This document shows positions 49,613 through 58,430 of a stretch of 64,000 nucleotides of DNA, piece after piece. The stretch comes from Streptomyces diastatochromogenes (GTDB lineage Bacteria; Actinomycetota; Actinomycetes; Streptomycetales; Streptomycetaceae). Position 1 is the first letter of the stretch; each line of letters opens with the position of its first letter. The stretch is taken from positions 2,046,001 through 2,110,000 of the forward strand of contig JAPTYK010000001.1 of NCBI GenBank assembly GCA_026913215.1, read 5' to 3'. A program made the position numbers and the translations under genes. The notes under the pieces are model-generated. The model ran no database searches. It saw only the letters and a list, made by a program, of their open reading frames with translations, and was not told where the DNA came from.

Positions 49613-50733
49613 TCGCCGCGCGCCTGCGCTGCTGCCGCCCCAGCGGGTCTACCGCCTCTTCGGCGCCCTGCGGGCCGCCGGGGTCAACAACCGCCGCACG
49701 CGCGCGATCACGCGCGCGTGGCTCGCGGCCCGCCCCGATCCGGCCCTCGACGCGGTGAAGTACCGGACCGGTCTCAAGACCGCCCTCCGGCACGTCCACG
49801 CGCGGCCGGCCGACCCCGAGACCGGTGACTTCCTCTTCGCGCCGGGCCGCCGCGTGCGGTACGAGAACGCCACGCTGGACGCGCACCGGCGGGCCCACTA
49901 CGAGCAGGCCGCGCTGTACGAGCTGCCGTTCACGGTCGCGGAGGGGTTCGCCGCGAAGCACGGGATACCCCGGGAGGTGTTCCTGGAGCGGATCGCGCCC
50001 CGGATGACCCGCCTCGAACGGCTGCGCGCGGACCGGGCCGCCGATCTGTCGGTCATGCCGCTCACCCGGCTCGCCCTGTACGTGCTGGCGCTGCCGTTCG
50101 CCGAGCGGGTGGCGCGGCGGGCCGAGCTGACAGGTGCGCTGCGCGCGGCGGCCCGGCGGGCGGCGGGGCCGTACGCCGGGAGCTGGGGCGGGTGGCGGCC
50201 GTGCTCGACGACAGCTTCTCGTCCTCCGGTTCGGCGGTGAAGCGGCGCCGTCCGCTGGCCGTGGCCCTCGGCTGCCACTTCCTCCTGGAGGCGCTGGCGT
50301 CCCCGGGGCGTACGCCCCGCTGTGGACCTCGGGCCGGGACGATCCGCTGCTCGTCCACCCGTACGGGCCGACCCCGCTCGGCCTGCGGATCCTGGACGCC
50401 CTGGAAACCGGACCGGAGCGGCTGGTGATCGTCTCGGACGGCTGGGACAACGCCCCTCCGGGGCTCGCCGGAGAGGTGCTCCGGGTGTGGCGTGCGCGGC
50501 TCGATCCGGTGCGGCGGACGAGCGTGGTGCACCTCAACCCCGTATACGACGCGGAGGGCTTCGACGTGCGCCGGCTGGCGCCGGGCGTGCCGGTGGCGGG
50601 GATCAGGGACGCGGAGGATCTGGCGGCCCTGGTGGAGATCGCGCAGTTCGCCGAGGGGCGGACGGGCTTCGCGGAGCTGCGGGCCTATCTGGACCGGCGG
50701 GTGGAGGCCTTCCTGAAGGGGGCGGACGGATGA
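49611..50733 (+). CDS. vWA-domain protein with a helical N-terminus
   Basis: About 375 residues; no clear start codon remains (a base is probably missing near 49640), so 49611 is approximate. The helical first half (VYRLFGALRAAGVNNRRTRA, YEQAALYELPFTVAEGFAAKHG) resembles the repeats of TROVE-like proteins. After frame fixes near 50165 and 50305 comes a vWA fold with the metal site DDSFSSSGS (DxSxS), then HPYGPTPLGLRILDALETGP, LVIVSDGWDNAPPG and VHLNPVYDAEGFDVRRLAPG. A Ro60-like RNA-binding role is conceivable but not shown. Its stop overlaps the next ATG (ATGA). Confidence 0.7.
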
Positions 50734-51875
50734 CCCGGATCGATCTGGGCGGGCTGTCGGTGCGGCCCTCGCAGGTGTGGGGCGGGGTGCGGATCGTGCC
50801 GCTCGTGCGGGACGAGCCGGTGCCGGGCTGCGGCTGCGCCGGGAGGTGTACGAGGGCTGGGGCGCGGCCACCGTCGAGCTCGGCGACCGCACCACGTACA
50901 CCTCGTACGTCCCGCACGGCTTCGTCGCCGACTGGTCGGGGACGGGGCGGAGGCCGCCGCGTACGGGACCCGGCTCGGGGCGAGGGGAGCCTGCGGCCGT
51001 GCCCGTGCGCCGGATCCACCGGCTGGCCAAGCGGCGGCGGGGCGAGCGGCGGCTGCGGTTCCTGCCGCTGCACCTCGCCCTGGAGGGGTACCTCGCGCTG
51101 CACTTCGGCGGGCCGTCCGTGGTCTGGGACGACTGGTCCCGGAGGCGCTGCGGCGCGGGCTCTCGCCGCGGGCCGAGGCGGCGTACGCGGGTGGGCGGTG
51201 CCCGGCCTCGGGGAGGCGCTGCGGGTGTTCGAGCTGCATCCGGGGCAGTGCGGGCTGCTCCTGTACGTGGCCGACGCGCTCGCCGCGGCCTTCGTGGTGC
51301 CGCACCCGGAGGACTACCGGCTGCTGCACCCGACGCTGGTGGAGGACCTGTACGGGGAGCCGGTCCACCAGTACGCGCGCTACGGCGCCCCGGTGCCCGA
51401 GTTCACGGCGCGGATCCGGGACGGCGCCGGCGGCGTCCGGAGCCTCGGGGACCTGCGGGCGGCGGCCCTGGAGCAGGAGCGGGCCTGGGCGGCGGCGCAC
51501 GACGGGCTGATGGCGCGGGACCTCCTGGAGACCCCGTACGCCTTCGAGCGGGTGCAGCGGATGGACGGCTTCGACCTGCACCGGTTCGTCCCGCCGTTCG
51601 AGCGGGGCGGGCGGGAGCAGCACATCGGGGAGGTGATCACCGACCGGAAGGGGCGGGCGGCCTATCTGAAGACGTTCCGGCTGTCCGAGAACCAGATCCG
51701 GAAGGGGTACCTCCTGAACCGGCTGGCGGACTGCGACTGGCACCTCGGGCGGACCGCCGAGGCGCTGGGGACCTCGTACGCGGAGGTGGTCCGGCGGGTG
51801 CGGTCGGCGGGGCTCGGGGCGCTGCTCGACGCGCACGTCGTCGCACGGCGGATCCGGGTTCACCCGGACGGCTGA
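50730..51875 (+). CDS. unidentified protein of the vWA cluster (ARPP-like)
   Basis: About 381 residues. MTRIDLGGLSVRPSQVWGGV RIVPLVRDEPVPG opens the first domain, similar in pattern to the ARPP domains found in predicted actinobacterial conflict systems; this is a resemblance from memory. After frame changes near 50830, 50945 and 51140 a second part follows: LGEALRVFELHPGQCGLLLYVADALAAAFVV, then HPTLVEDLYGEPVHQYARYG, RLSENQIRKGYLLNRLADCDWHLG and a C-terminal HTH-like RTAEALGTSYAEVVRRVRSAG. Overlaps the vWA gene by 4 bp. The GlnR box of glnII starts the base after its stop. Confidence 0.6.
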   Translation: MTRIDLGGLSVRPSQVWGGVRIVPLVRDEPVPGCGCAGRCTRAGARPPSSSATAPRTPRTSRTASSPTGRGRGGGRRVRDPARGEGSLRPCPCAGSTGWPSGGGASGGCGSCRCTSPWRGTSRCTSAGRPWSGTTGPGGAAARALAAGRGGVRGWAVPGLGEALRVFELHPGQCGLLLYVADALAAAFVVPHPEDYRLLHPTLVEDLYGEPVHQYARYGAPVPEFTARIRDGAGGVRSLGDLRAAALEQERAWAAAHDGLMARDLLETPYAFERVQRMDGFDLHRFVPPFERGGREQHIGEVITDRKGRAAYLKTFRLSENQIRKGYLLNRLADCDWHLGRTAEALGTSYAEVVRRVRSAGLGALLDAHVVARRIRVHPDG

Positions 51876-51913
51876 GTAACACGGGGTTCACAAACGGGCA
51901 ACCGACGGGAAAT
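51876..51913 (+). promoter_or_regulatory. GlnR box upstream of glnII
   Basis: GTAAC-n6-TTCAC-n6-GCAAC-n6-GAAAT fits the four-part GlnR consensus with exact spacing, starting on the base after the preceding stop codon and 119 bp before glnII. Confidence 0.9.
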
Positions 51914-52031
51914 CCCAGGTTGCGAAGCTGCGGTCGAACACACACCGCGCAGACGGCGCGGTGACCGCAGCTTCTCGCAGTGCCGCGAGCCGCGGCGGAT
52001 CCCCGCAGCAGCACGCCAAAGGATGAGACCC

Positions 52032-53062
52032 GTGACCTTCAAGGCTGAGTACATCTGGATCGACGGCACCGAGCCGACCGCGAAGCTTCGTTCCAAGACG
52101 AAGATCATCGCGGGTGAGGGCCTCGCCCTCGACGAGCTCCCGCTCTGGGGCTTCGACGGTTCCAGCACGAACCAGGCCAGGGCCACGCCTCGGACCGCGT
52201 CCTCAAGCCGGTCTTCGTCTGCCCGGACCCGATCCGCGGCGGCAACGACGTCCTGGTGCTCTGCGAGGTCCTCAACACGGACATGACGCCGCACGAGTCC
52301 AACACCCGTGCCGCGCTGGCCGAGGTCGCCGGCCGGTACGCCGCCCAGGAGTCGATCTTCGGCATCGAGCAGGAGTACACCTTCTTCGACGGCACCCGTC
52401 CGCTCGGCTTCCCGGTCAACGGCTTCCCGGCCCCGCAGGGCGGCTACTACTGCGGCGTCGGCATCGACGAGATCCACGGCCGTCCGATCGTCGAGGCGCA
52501 CCTGGAGAACTGCCTGAAGGCCGGTCTCGGCATCTCCGGCATCAACGCCGAGGTCATGCCCGGCCAGTGGGAGTTCCAGGTCGGCCCGCTGGCCCCGCTG
52601 GAGGTCTCGGACCAGCTGTGGGTCGCCCGCTGGCTGCTCTACCGCACGGCCGAGGACTTCAACGTCTCGGCGACGCTCGACCCGAAGCCGGTGAAGGGCG
52701 ACTGGAACGGCGCGGGCGCGCACACCAACTTCTCCACGAAGGCGATGCGCGAGGGCTACGCCGCGATCATCACCGCGTGCGAGGCGCTCGGCGAGGGCTC
52801 GAAGCCGCTCGACCACGTCAAGAACTACGGCGCCGGCATCGACGAGCGCCTGACGGGCCTGCACGAGACGGCCCCGTGGGACGAGTACTCCTACGGCGTC
52901 TCGGACCGCGGCGCCTCGGTCCGCATCCCGTGGCAGGTCGAGCAGGACCAGAAGGGCTACATCGAGGACCGCCGCCCGAACGCGAACGTCGACCCGTACG
53001 TGGTGACCCGCCTCATCGTGGACACCTGCTGCGAGGCCCTGGAGAAGGCCGGCCAGGTCTGA
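52032..53062 (+). CDS. glnII: glutamine synthetase type II
   Basis: Eukaryotic-like GSII of about 343 residues, the second glutamine synthetase of Streptomyces. GTG 52032 (MTFKAEYIWIDGTEPTAKLR) is preferred: AAAGG at 52017 suits it, while ATG 52023 is too close. Motifs: WGFDGSSTNQA, FGIEQEYTFFD, GYYCGVGIDEIHGRPIVE, NGAGAHTNFSTK and DRGASVRIPWQV. GSII lacks the adenylylation Tyr region of GSI. One G is missing near 52182 (expected NQAEGHASDRVLKP). A GlnR box 119 bp upstream puts it under nitrogen control together with glnA. Confidence 0.95.
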
Positions 53063-53077
53063 TCCGCACCGCTTCCC

Positions 53078-53114
53078 GAGGGGCGCCCGCCGTTTCACAC
53101 GGTGGGCGCCCCTC
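53078..53114 (+). terminator. terminator of glnII
   Basis: Stem GAGGGGCGCCC plus CCG pairing with CGG plus GGGCGCCCCTC (single-base bulges), loop TTTCACA; 16 bp after the stop. Confidence 0.85.
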
Positions 53115-53192
53115 TCGCCATGTGGGATGGATGACACGGTTTTCGGGGCCCGGAGGGTCGTCGGGGGCATTCCCTTCTGGTTCAATAGGGAT

Positions 53193-53315
53193 ATGGCCAT
53201 CATGCAGAACGACACCGCGACGGGTCGCCACGACCTCGAGCCGTTCTGGCCTTCCCGGCAGCACCACGACTTCGACCGGTGCTGTCGACGCGTGAGGAAC
53301 GCGTCGGCCCTCTAA
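53193..53315 (+). CDS. possible 40-residue small protein
   Basis: MAIMQNDTATGRHDLEPFWP, then SRQHHDFDRCCRRVRNASAL. Soluble, His- and Cys-containing. The upstream GGTTCAATAGGGAT offers only a weak ribosome site. It fills the otherwise empty 350 bp between glnII and the winged-helix gene; I include it because the composition looks protein-like, with low certainty. Confidence 0.4.
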   Translation: MAIMQNDTATGRHDLEPFWPSRQHHDFDRCCRRVRNASAL

Positions 53316-53414
53316 AGCCCCGATCGGTACACGGTCCGATCCAGGCCTTCGGCCGCACGCGCACGACGTACGAGACACCTCCGTCCGTTTCCCGCGCGAA
53401 AGAGCTGACCTGCC

Positions 53415-53994
53415 ATGGCCCACACCCAGAGCGCCCACTTCCCGAGCGCCCACGCCCAGAGTGCCTCCCTCACGGCCGTCCGTCCCGGCCGGCACCGACT
53501 GCGTGCCGTCGATCCGAACGAGGTCGTCGACTTCTCCCAGGTGGCGGACTTCCTGCCGCCCGGCGCCACCCTGCTGCCCGCGCCGCAGCACGCGCTGCCG
53601 ACGCTGCCGGGGCGTCCGCCGATGGTCGGGTACCTCGTCCTCGTGCCGGCCGACCAGCAGCCGCACCTGCCCGTGGCCCCGTCCCCGCGCAGGCCCCGTC
53701 GCGGCGGAGGAGCTGGGTCCGGTGACCATCGACGGCGTCCAGCGGATCGCCCTCGTCGACGGGGAGGCGCTGGACCTGACATACCTGGAGTTCGAACTGC
53801 TCGCCCACCTGGTGGCACACCCCCACCGGGTGCACACCCGCGACCAGTTGGTCACGACGGTGTGGGGGTACGGGCACGTGGGCGACGGCCGGACGGTCGA
53901 CGTGCACGTGGCCCGGCTGCGCCGCAAGCTGGGCGCCGAGCACCGCCACACGATCCAGACCGTGCGGCGGGTCGGCTACAAGTACACGCCCTGA
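53415..53994 (+). CDS. OmpR-type winged-helix regulator without a receiver domain
   Basis: About 193 residues. The N-terminal half has no receiver (REC) domain: Ala/His-rich start MAHTQSAHFPSAHAQSASLT, then VVDFSQVADFLPPGATLLPA and GYLVLVPADQQPHLPV. The C-terminal domain is Trans_reg_C: LDLTYLEFELLAHLVAHPHRV, HTRDQLVTTVWGYGHVGDGR TVDVHVARLRRKLG and IQTVRRVGYKYTP. One frame change near 53692. Without a phosphoacceptor it must be controlled in another way. It ends exactly where the convergent PepSY gene ends. Confidence 0.88.
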
Positions 53995-55508
53995 TCAGGC
54001 CGTTCGGCCGGACCTCATCCTGGCGGTCAGTGCCAGGGTGAGGTCCGCCGCCAGGAACAGCAGCAGGCTCAGACCGAGCAGCGGGACGAACCAGGCCACG
54101 GCCGCCGTCGCCGCCAGGAGCGGCAGCAGCAGCGTCACCGGGACCTTCCGCCAGGCCCCGCGCGCCACCGGCCGGCCGGGACGGCGCAGCCACCACATGC
54201 GGTAGCCCCAGAGGATCAGCAGGATCAGGGCGAGCGCGAGGGCGGCGAGGGCCAGCTGGTTGAACAGGCCCAGGAAGACGCCGGTGTGCGCGTCGATGCC
54301 TATCCGGGTGAGCTTCGCCAGCAGCGGGTAGTCGGCGAAGCGCAGGCGGTCGAGGACCGTGCCGTCCGTCGGGTTCAGCGCCACCGAGTCCAGCTGGACC
54401 GGGAACTGCGTGTCGGTCTCCTTGACCACGTACCCTTGCCCTCGGAGGGCAGGACGACCGAGACCGACGGGCTGTCGATCCCCGCCGCGCGGGCCGCCGC
54501 GAGGGCCTCGTCGATGCCGATGTCCGCGCCCTTGGGGCCGTGCCGCCGTGGTGGCCGCCGCCGTGCCCCTCGTGCTCCGAGGACGGGGCCGCGCCCGCCG
54601 ACAGGGCGGGGTGGCGCCGCCGAGCGCGTCCTGGACGGTGCCGATGTTCTCGCCCGCGTACCGCGACCAGGTCAGGCCGGTCGCGGAGAGCAGGACCAGG
54701 CCGAGCGCCGCCCACAGGCCGACCGAGCCGTGCCAGGAGAGCGTGCGGCGGCGGGACTTCGGGCCGCGCTCGGGCAGGACGAGGGCGCGGCGGTTCTTCC
54801 GGCGGCGGCCCACCCAGAGCAGCACCCCGCCGAGCGCGATCACCCACAGCCAGCTGGCGGCGAGTTCGCTGTAGTTGCGGCCGAGGTCGCCCAGGTGCAG
54901 ATCGCGGTGGAGGCCGTCGATCCAGGTCCGCAGCGGGAGGGCGCCGGAGCTGCCGTAGCTGGGCAGCTGCCCCCGCACGTCACCGGTGTACGGGTCGACG
55001 AAGACGGCCAGCGAGGCGTCCTCGGGGACGTCGGGGTCGGCCATCAGGACCCGGGTGGTCGCGCCGGGTTCGGCGCCGGGCCAGACGGCGGTGACGGTGC
55101 CGTCCGGGTTGGCCGCGCGGGCGATGTCCACCTGCCGGGAGAGCGGCAGGGTGGTGTCGCCGACGGGGACCTCCAGCTCGTGCGCGTACACGATCTTCTC
55201 GGCCTGGAAGGAGATCGCGTAGAGCAGGCCGCTGACGGCGGCCACGAGGAGGAACGGGGCCACGAGGACGCCCGCGTAGAAGTGGAGGCGCAGGACGAGG
55301 GGCGCAGGGCGCTCCAGGCGCCGGGCCGGGCGGGGGCCGGCGGGGACGGCGGCGCTGCGGAGTCGGGGTTCTCCGGGCTCTCCGGGCTCTCCGGGCTCTC
55401 CGGGGTTTCCGGGTTCTCCGGGGTTTCCGGGTTCTCCGGGGTTTCCGGGTTCTCCGGGGTTTCCGGGTTCTCCGGTGTTTTCGGGCGCGCGAGATCGTCG
55501 ATGGTCAT
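53995..55508 (-). CDS. PepSY-associated transmembrane protein
   Basis: About 505 residues from ATG 55508. The start is a repetitive PENPET/ESPESP acidic tail encoded by a tandem DNA repeat. Next come the first membrane helix (FLLVAAVSGLLYAISFQAEKI), a PepSY extracellular part (VDIARAANPDGTVTAV, VFVDPYTGDVRGQLPSYG, HRDLHLGDLGRNYSELAASW), further helices and a second PepSY (VALNPTDGTVLDRLRF), ending LTLALTARMRSGRTA. A His-rich loop EHEGHGGGHHGG suggests copper binding. Frame changes near 55300, 54620 and 54440. Coupled to a Met-rich membrane protein upstream. Confidence 0.85.
55366..55480 (-). repeat. tandem repeat encoding the PepSY protein N-terminus
   Basis: 9-bp units CTCCGGGCT followed by about four copies of the 18-bp CTCCGGGGTTTCCGGGTT (plus-strand reading). 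In the protein they give ESP and ENPETP repeats, so copy number can change in steps of three or six residues without loss of frame. Confidence 0.85.
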
Positions 55509-56250
55509 GCTGGCTGACTGTCCTTGGAGTCGGTGTGTCGACAGGGGAAGCGACCCCGGGTCAGACGTGTGCTCCGAGGGCCGTGGCGCGGGTGGGGACA
55601 GCCGGGGCGGGCCGCGCCGGGAGAGGTGTGCGCGAGGACGACGGTGTGCGGGCGGCGGGCGTTCCGCCGCGCCCGGCGGACCGGGCGGCGCGGGGTCCCG
55701 GGGACGGGGACGAGGGCGCGGAGCAGGCGGAGCGGGGTGAAGGCGTACGCGAGCGCGGCGCGGGCGAGCGCGAGGAACGCGGCCTCGCCGCGGGCGAGCC
55801 AGAGGCCGCAGAGGAGTGCGGCGAGGAGGTGGGCGGCGAGCATGCCGGCGCCGGAGCCCAGGGGGTGGAGGTGGCCATGGTCATGCCACCCATGCCGCTC
55901 ATGCCACCCATGCCACCCATGCCACCCATGGAGTCCATCGCGTCCATGCCCGGCATGCCCTCCATCCCGGGCATAGCGGGTGCGGCTCCCGCGCGTGACC
56001 GCCCGTCACCGAGAAGAGCAGGTGCAGCGCGCCCTGGAGGAGGAGCAGGGCCCCGCGATCGAGGGCGCGCCCCGGCGGCGTCCGGCCGCGCCCAGGCGAG
56101 GGCCGTCGTGGCGGCGAAGGCGCCGAGCAGGGTGGTCGCCGGAAGCTGGTGCGCAGACATGGACGAATGCCCCACGGCGGCCAAAGTCACGCACACGACC
56201 GCGAAAAGTGCGGCTCGCAGGGTGCGCAGGGGCGACCGGGCATCTGTCAT
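55505..56250 (-). CDS. Met-rich membrane protein, probable copper-handling
   Basis: About 249 residues from ATG 56250 (ATG 56259 possible): MTDARSPLRTLRAALFAVVC gives the first helix, then HSSMSAHQLPATTLLGAFAAT and others. The centre is a methionine-rich loop, MPGMEGMPGMDAMDSMGGM, continuing with more GM repeats, a classic Cu(I) ligand array. After a frame change near 55850 more helices follow (AAHLLAALLCGLWLARG, FLALARAALAYAFTPLRLLR) and a basic tail. Its stop overlaps the PepSY gene start (ATGA). Together they suggest periplasmic-side copper sensing or transfer; no copper gene proper is in the window. Confidence 0.7.
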
Positions 56251-56377
56251 CGCCGCCATCGTGTCATCCGCCCGGACGGGCCGGACAGACGGACCTCCCG
56301 AAGTCGTTCCTCCCCGGCGGAATCCTCCGGGAGCGGAACTCCCTGGCCCCGGCCCTCCCGCCGGGCAGGCTCGGACC

Positions 56378-57371
56378 ATGAGACTGCTGATGCTCGGAGG
56401 TACGGAGTTCGTCGGCCGCGCGATCGTCGAGGACGCGCGCGAACGGGGCTGGGAGGTGACGGTCTTCCACCGGGGCCGCCATGCCGTTCCGGCGGGAGCC
56501 GCGTCGCTGCTCGGCGACCGCACAGCCCCGGCGGTCTCGCCGCGCTCGGCACCGGCTCCTGGGACGCCGTCGTGGACACCTGGTCGGCCGCGCCCTCGGC
56601 GGTCCGGGACGCGGCGCGGCTGCTCGCGGACCGGGCCGGGCGATACGCGTACGTGTCGAGCCGGTCCGTGTACGCCTGGCCGCCCGCCGCCGGGCTCGGG
56701 GAGGACGGGCCGCTGGTGGAGGGCTCCCGGACGACGGGGACGTGCCCTACGCGGAGGCCAAGCGGGGCGGCGAGCTGGCCGCCGCCGAGGCCTTCGGGCC
56801 CGACCGGACGCTGCTCGTGCGCGCGGGGCTGATCCTCGGCCCGTACGAGAACGTGGGCCGGCTCCCCTGGTGGCTGGGCCGGATCGCGCGCGGCGGGCCC
56901 GTCCTGGCCCCCGGGCCGCGCGAACTGCCCGTGCAGTACGTCGACGTCCGCGACCTCGCCGCGTGGACGCTGGACGCGGTGGCGGCCGGGCTCTGGGGCC
57001 GTACAACCTCGTCTCGCCGCCCGGCCACACCACGATGGGCGAACTCCTCGACGCCTGCGTCCGGGTGACCGGCGCCGAGGCCGAACTCCGCTGGACGGAC
57101 CCCGAGGCGCTCCTCGCCGCCGGGGCCGAGCCGTGGACCGAGCTCCCCGTCTGGCTTCCGCCGGGCGAGACCTACGACGCCCTGCACACCGCCGACGTCT
57201 CCCGCGCCCTCGCGACCGGCCTGCGCTGCCGCCCCGTGGCGGAGACGGTCGCGGACACCTGGACGTGGCTGCGCTCCTCGGCGGGGTCGCCCCGCGGCGA
57301 CCGGACCGGGCGGGGCGGGGCTCAGCCCGGAGCGGGAGGCGGAGGTGCTGGCGGCGCTGGCGAAGGGGTGA
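56378..57371 (+). CDS. NAD-dependent epimerase/dehydratase family protein
   Basis: About 331 residues: MRLLMLGGTEFVGRAIVEDA (atypical SDR, GGTxFVG), VTVFHRGRH, then VVDTWSAAPSAVRDAARLLA, YAYVSSRSVYAWP, VPYAEAKRGGELAAAEAFG and RAGLILGPYENVGRLPWWL. The C-terminus is YNLVSPPGHTTMGELLDACV, then LSPEREAEVLAALAKG after a frame change near 57330. GGTxFVG and VxxFHRG identify the reductase-type group used on sugars or isoflavones. Frame changes also near 56520, 56730 and 57000. Confidence 0.85.
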
Positions 57372-57481
57372 GGGCGGGGGGGGCGACGCCCGGGGCGGAC
57401 CCGTACCGGGGTGAACCTGCCCGGACCGGGACGATCCACTACGGTCGGCAGGAAGCCGTACGAACCGGAGGAGCCGACGCC

Positions 57482-58282
57482 ATGCCCGCCATCCCCGCCA
57501 CCTCCGTCGCCAACCTCCGTGACCTCGGCGGCCTGCCGCTCGGCGGGGGGCGTTCCGTCCGGTCCGGGCTCGCCCTGCGCTCCGCACAGCTCGACCGGCT
57601 GGACCCGGCCGAGCCCGCCGTGGCCGGGCTCGGCATCCGCACCGTCGTCGACTTCCGGACCGGGACCGAGCGCGCCGACCGGCCCGACCGGCTGCCGGCC
57701 GGGGCGCGGCTGCTCGTGGCGGACGTCCTCGCCGACTATCTGGCGGGCAGCGGACTGCCGCCCGCCGCCCGGCTGAAAGCCCTGCTCGCCGACTCCGGCG
57801 CTCGCCGAGGAGCACCTCGGCGGGGGCAGGGTCCGGGCGGCCTCGCCCGGACCTACCGGACCTTCGTCTCCGGCGACTCCGCCCGCGCCTCCTACCGCGC
57901 CCTGCTCGGCGAGCTGGGCACGCCGGGCGCGGGGCCGGTGCTCTTCCACTGCTCGGCCGGCAAGGACCGCACGGGCTGGGCGGCGACGGTCGTCCTGTCG
58001 CTGCTCGGCGCGGACGAGGAGACGGTGCGGGCCGAGTACCTGTCGGTCAACCCGGCGGTGCGGCTCGCGTTCGCTCCGATGATCGAGGGCTTCACGGCCC
58101 AGGGCGGCGACCCCGAGCTCGCGCTCGAACTGATCGGGGTGCTGCCGGAGTACCTGGACGCGGCGCTCGACGAGGTGGCGGTCCGGCACGGCTCGATGGA
58201 GAAGTACGTGCGGGAGGGGCTCGGCGTCCCGGACGAGGTGACGGCGCTGATCCGCGAACGGCTGACGGTCTCGGCGGCGTGA
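57482..58282 (+). CDS. tyrosine protein phosphatase (Y_phosphatase3 family)
   Basis: About 266 residues: ANLRDLGGLPLGGGRSVRSG, LGIRTVVDFRTGTERADRPD and the phosphatase loop FHCSAGKDRTGWAATV (HCxxGxxR), then a C-terminal helical part (MIEGFTAQGGDPELALELIGV, SMEKYVREGLGV). This is the PTP family that includes bacterial phosphatases acting on phosphotyrosine or phosphoinositides. Two small compensating frame changes near 57800-57850. Substrate unknown. Confidence 0.9.
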   Translation: MPAIPATSVANLRDLGGLPLGGGRSVRSGLALRSAQLDRLDPAEPAVAGLGIRTVVDFRTGTERADRPDRLPAGARLLVADVLADYLAGSGLPPAARLKALLADSGARRGAPRRGQGPGGLARTYRTFVSGDSARASYRALLGELGTPGAGPVLFHCSAGKDRTGWAATVVLSLLGADEETVRAEYLSVNPAVRLAFAPMIEGFTAQGGDPELALELIGVLPEYLDAALDEVAVRHGSMEKYVREGLGVPDEVTALIRERLTVSAA

Positions 58283-58283
58283 T

Positions 58284-58396
58284 CCCGGGCGGCGACCGGT
58301 CTCGGCGACCTGGTTCCTGGGCGGCGGCCGGTCTCCGCGGCCTGCGCCCCGGGCGGCGGACGGTCTCCGCGGCCTGGTCCCCGGGCGGCGGCCGGG
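58284..58396 (+). repeat. 32-bp tandem repeat, about 3.5 copies
   Basis: Units of 32 bp start near 58287, 58319, 58351 and 58383, sharing GGGCGGCG followed by CGGTCTCCGCGGCCTG. Between the phosphatase and the next gene; its hairpin potential may make it a transcription barrier. Confidence 0.75.
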
Positions 58397-58430
58397 GTGA
58401 CCATCGGAAGAATCGCTCGTTCTGCTGAAC

